6,466 bases of DNA from CAYUAG01 sp046483025. Lineage in GTDB: Bacteria > Zhuqueibacterota > QNDG01 > CAYUAG01. Under the pieces are notes generated by a model. That model searched no databases. It was not told where the DNA came from and worked only from the letters and a program-made list of their open reading frames with translations. Made by a program: the position numbers and the translations under genes. Positions 4,044 to 6,466 of this stretch are shown here, one piece after another (positions within the stretch are counted from its first letter, which is position 1; each line of letters opens with the position of its first letter). The stretch lies in contig JAWODZ010000001.1 in assembly GCA_046483025.1 (NCBI GenBank), forward strand, positions 1 to 6,466, in the 5' to 3' direction.

Positions 4044-6466
4044 ATGAACATACATAAACTGGATAAAATTTTCAAACCAAAACGCATTGCTCTTATTGGT
4101 GTTACCAGCAATCCCAAAAGTGTGGGAGGGAAAATACTGAGAAATCTGGTGACCGGCGGATTTCAGGGAGTTGTGTATCCGATCAATCCTGACTTTGAAG
4201 CTGTTCAGGGTATCCCCTGCTATGATCACCTGGAAGATATCCCGAAACAGGCAGATCTGGGAATAATATGTACACCAGCAGAACAGGTTCCGGAACTGGT
4301 TCGGGAATGCGGAAAGAATAATATCAACGGAGTGATCATAATCTCTGCCGGTTTTAAGGAAATCGGTGAAAAAGGAAAGAAACTGGAGGAAAATATTTCT
4401 GCGGAGTTAAAGAAATTCCCCCACATGCGTATTATCGGACCTAATTGTCTGGGCATCATAATCCCCGGTCTTAAACTGAATGCAAGTTTTGCCACCGGAC
4501 TTCCCCGAAAAGGAAATATTGCTTTTATCTCCCAATCCGGTGCCCTGTGTGCATCAGTTCTGGACTGGGCTCTGGATAAAAATATCGGATTTTCCTACTT
4601 TGTATCTATCGGCAACGCACTTGATGTTGATTTCGGAGATCTGATAGATTATTTTGGTGAAGATGAAAATACTCATTCCATTATTCTGTATATAGAATCC
4701 ATCACCAGAGTCCGCTCTTTTATGACTGCAGCCAGGGCCTATGCCCGTTCCAAACCAATCATTGTATACAAATCCGGTAAATTCGAAGAATCAGCAGAAG
4801 TGGCAGCCTCTCATACCGGAGCTATGGCTACAGAAGACGGCATCTATAATGCGGCATTTCAGCGTATGGGAGTTTCCCGCATTGATGAGATTGGCGAAAT
4901 TTTTGACTATACAGAAATGATGGGCCGTAAAAAAATTCCCCGTGGTTCCCGGCTCTGCATTATAACCAATGCAGGCGGACCAGGGGTGATTGCTACAGAT
5001 GCACTTATTGCCAACAATGGTGTACTGGCTGAACTTTCTGAGAAAACTCTGGAAAAATTAAATCTTAAACTGCCACCTGCCTGGTCACATGGAAATCCGG
5101 TGGATGTACTGGGAGACGCCCGACCAAAACGAATTTCCAAGGTGACTGATATTGTTCTGCAGGATCCCGGAGTTGATGCAGTGCTTATGATCATTACTCC
5201 CCAGGCTATGACCAATCCTTCCGGAACAGCACGGGAAGTAATAAAATGTGCAGAAAAATCCAGAAAGCCAATTCTGACCTCCTGGATGGGAGGCAAGAGT
5301 ATGAAACAGAGCTGCCAGATCCTGAATGATGCTGGTATCCCGGTCTATGATACACCTGACAAAGCTGTACGTGCTTTTATGATCCTGGTTGAATATTCCA
5401 GGAATCTGGAGATCCTCTATGAAACCCCCGAGGATATACCGGTTGAATTCAAACTGGACCGGGAACAAGTGAGAAATGAATTTCTTAGGCTGATTCCGGA
5501 TAATACTCCGATTCTCTCTGAAAAACTATCCAAACATCTCCTCCGGTCATATGGTATCCCGGTTACCATGCCGGTTCAAGCATCAAAAGAAAAAGAAGCT
5601 GTACAAAAGGCAGAAAGCACAGGATTTCCGGTGGTGTTAAAGATAGATTCTCCGGATATCACCTATAAATCCGATGCTGGTGGTGTTGCTCTTAACCTGA
5701 AAGACAAAGACATGGTCAGCAATGCATATAAAAATATGATCCAGAAAGCCCGTAAATCACATCCTGAAGCCAACATTCAAGGAGTGACAGTACAATCTAT
5801 GATTCAGGAAAAAGATGCGGTAGAACTGATCCTGGGTATAAAAAAAGATACTATATTCGGAACGGTAATGATGGCTGGTATGGGAGGAATTGAGGCTGAA
5901 CTGTTTAAAGACCGCAGTCTGGGATTTCCGCCTTTAAACGAACGTCTGGCCAGACGTATGCTTGAATCACTGAAGATCTGGCCCCTTTTAAACGGCTTCC
6001 GCGGACGCCCGGCTGTGAATATTGACCGCCTGATTGAAATACTGATCCGTCTTTCTTACCTGGCAGCAGACTATCCTGAAATTAAAGAACTTGATATCAA
6101 TCCCCTGCTTGTTTTTGAAAAAGATGCTGTAGCACTGGATGCCCGGATTGTAATTGACAAGAAAACCCTTTCCTCTTCCCAAAAACCGTTCAGCCATCTG
6201 ATTCTCCGTCCCTATCCGGAAGAGTATGTTAAAAAAGCTCAATTAAGGGACAAAACGCCGATTACTCTGAGACCCATTAAACCAGAAGATGAGCCCATCT
6301 GGATGGAAATGCTTGCCTCCTGTTCCAAAGAATCTATTTATGCCCGCTTTCAGTCACTGTACACTGGCTGGAAGTATCATAAAGAGGCAATTCGTTACTG
6401 TTATATTGATTATGACCGGGAAATTGCTATTGTTGCTGAGCTGAAGGATAATGATAAACGACGGCT
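4044..6466 (+). CDS. ADP-forming acyl-CoA synthetase/GNAT fusion, 3'-partial
   Basis: ATG at 4044, with GGAG at 4033-4036 7 nt upstream; 807 codons to the window edge without a stop. Domain order: a Rossmann CoA-binding domain (IALIGVTSNPKSVG, about 15-28; IGPNCLG 131-137); a succinyl-CoA-ligase-like domain with SQSG (163-166) and the phospho-histidine motif SHTGA (His257); an ATP-grasp beta domain (SYGIPV 502-507, Lys533, KSDAGG from 542, GMGG loop, LDINP with Asp684 and Asn686, Asp699); and from about 740 a GNAT N-acetyltransferase domain starting ITLRPIKPEDE, cut before its acetyl-CoA-binding loop. ADP-forming synthetases interconvert acyl-CoA, ADP and Pi with acid, CoA and ATP; GNAT-fused members include the Pat lysine acetyltransferases, which act on metabolic enzymes such as acyl-CoA synthetases. 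Tyr541 replaces the histidine of the usual HKSD motif, so synthetase activity is doubtful. Cytoplasmic; no operon partner visible. Confidence 0.92.
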   Translation, partial: MNIHKLDKIFKPKRIALIGVTSNPKSVGGKILRNLVTGGFQGVVYPINPDFEAVQGIPCYDHLEDIPKQADLGIICTPAEQVPELVRECGKNNINGVIIISAGFKEIGEKGKKLEENISAELKKFPHMRIIGPNCLGIIIPGLKLNASFATGLPRKGNIAFISQSGALCASVLDWALDKNIGFSYFVSIGNALDVDFGDLIDYFGEDENTHSIILYIESITRVRSFMTAARAYARSKPIIVYKSGKFEESAEVAASHTGAMATEDGIYNAAFQRMGVSRIDEIGEIFDYTEMMGRKKIPRGSRLCIITNAGGPGVIATDALIANNGVLAELSEKTLEKLNLKLPPAWSHGNPVDVLGDARPKRISKVTDIVLQDPGVDAVLMIITPQAMTNPSGTAREVIKCAEKSRKPILTSWMGGKSMKQSCQILNDAGIPVYDTPDKAVRAFMILVEYSRNLEILYETPEDIPVEFKLDREQVRNEFLRLIPDNTPILSEKLSKHLLRSYGIPVTMPVQASKEKEAVQKAESTGFPVVLKIDSPDITYKSDAGGVALNLKDKDMVSNAYKNMIQKARKSHPEANIQGVTVQSMIQEKDAVELILGIKKDTIFGTVMMAGMGGIEAELFKDRSLGFPPLNERLARRMLESLKIWPLLNGFRGRPAVNIDRLIEILIRLSYLAADYPEIKELDINPLLVFEKDAVALDARIVIDKKTLSSSQKPFSHLILRPYPEEYVKKAQLRDKTPITLRPIKPEDEPIWMEMLASCSKESIYARFQSLYTGWKYHKEAIRYCYIDYDREIAIVAELKDNDKRR

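Noticed and set aside
4026..6242. Several minus-strand open frames (4026-4229, 4226-4495, 4907-5296, 5085-5468, 5988-6242)
   Set aside because: All lie opposite the synthetase/GNAT gene, whose plus-strand frame carries continuous family motifs. They are shadows.

Overview
The window looks like a repeat-rich accessory stretch of an AT-leaning bacterial chromosome that runs into a core metabolic gene at its right end. The organism cannot be fixed from this sequence. From experience, the mix of CTCCCCTTGAGGGGAG-type palindromes, DUF559 genes, AbiE and relic toxin-antitoxin genes, and a GNAT-fused ADP-forming acyl-CoA synthetase fits an environmental Gram-negative lineage such as Desulfobacterota or the FCB group, but that is only a guess.

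Left to right. 1-100 is an unidentified gene fragment or spacer that runs into repeats. From 101 to 3805 the frame of the region is a family of about 150-bp palindromic elements, called here the TIR-150 family. Each has imperfect terminal inverted repeats (ACACCC(A)CCT ... AGAGGGGTGT), a hairpin near each end and a 70-74 nt linker. Full-length copies lie at 124-274, 2866-3015 and 3659-3805. A copy that has lost its right end lies at 743-890, a 54-bp internally deleted copy at 685-738, and fragments at 101-123, 283-294 and 3016-3070.

Between the repeats sit small accessory genes, all on the minus strand: an intact DUF559 PD-(D/E)XK-fold nuclease (293-655); a complete type IV toxin-antitoxin operon, abiEi (antitoxin, 2496-1702) followed by abiEii (nucleotidyltransferase toxin, 1699-911), with a 63-bp near-palindrome over its promoter region; a second, 3'-truncated DUF559 copy (2828-2574) that is 91% identical to the first over 225 ungapped bases; a decayed MNT/HEPN toxin-antitoxin pair (3310-3111); and a frameshifted RhuM relic (about 3622-3415).

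The arrangement 'element, DUF559, element' occurs twice. In the second instance the right end of the left element and the 3' end of DUF559 are both missing exactly where the AbiE operon lies, so AbiE appears to have replaced the middle of a duplicated element/DUF559 unit.

From 3806 to 4043 there is a spacer with a hairpin and short direct repeats. From 4044 to beyond the window end is a plus-strand gene for a large fused protein: CoA-binding and ligase alpha domains, an ATP-grasp beta domain and a C-terminal GNAT acetyltransferase domain. Its alpha phospho-histidine is present (His257), but the position of the second, beta-domain histidine is Tyr541. This suggests either a modified catalytic cycle or a sensory/regulatory acyl-CoA domain as in Pat-type protein acetyltransferases.
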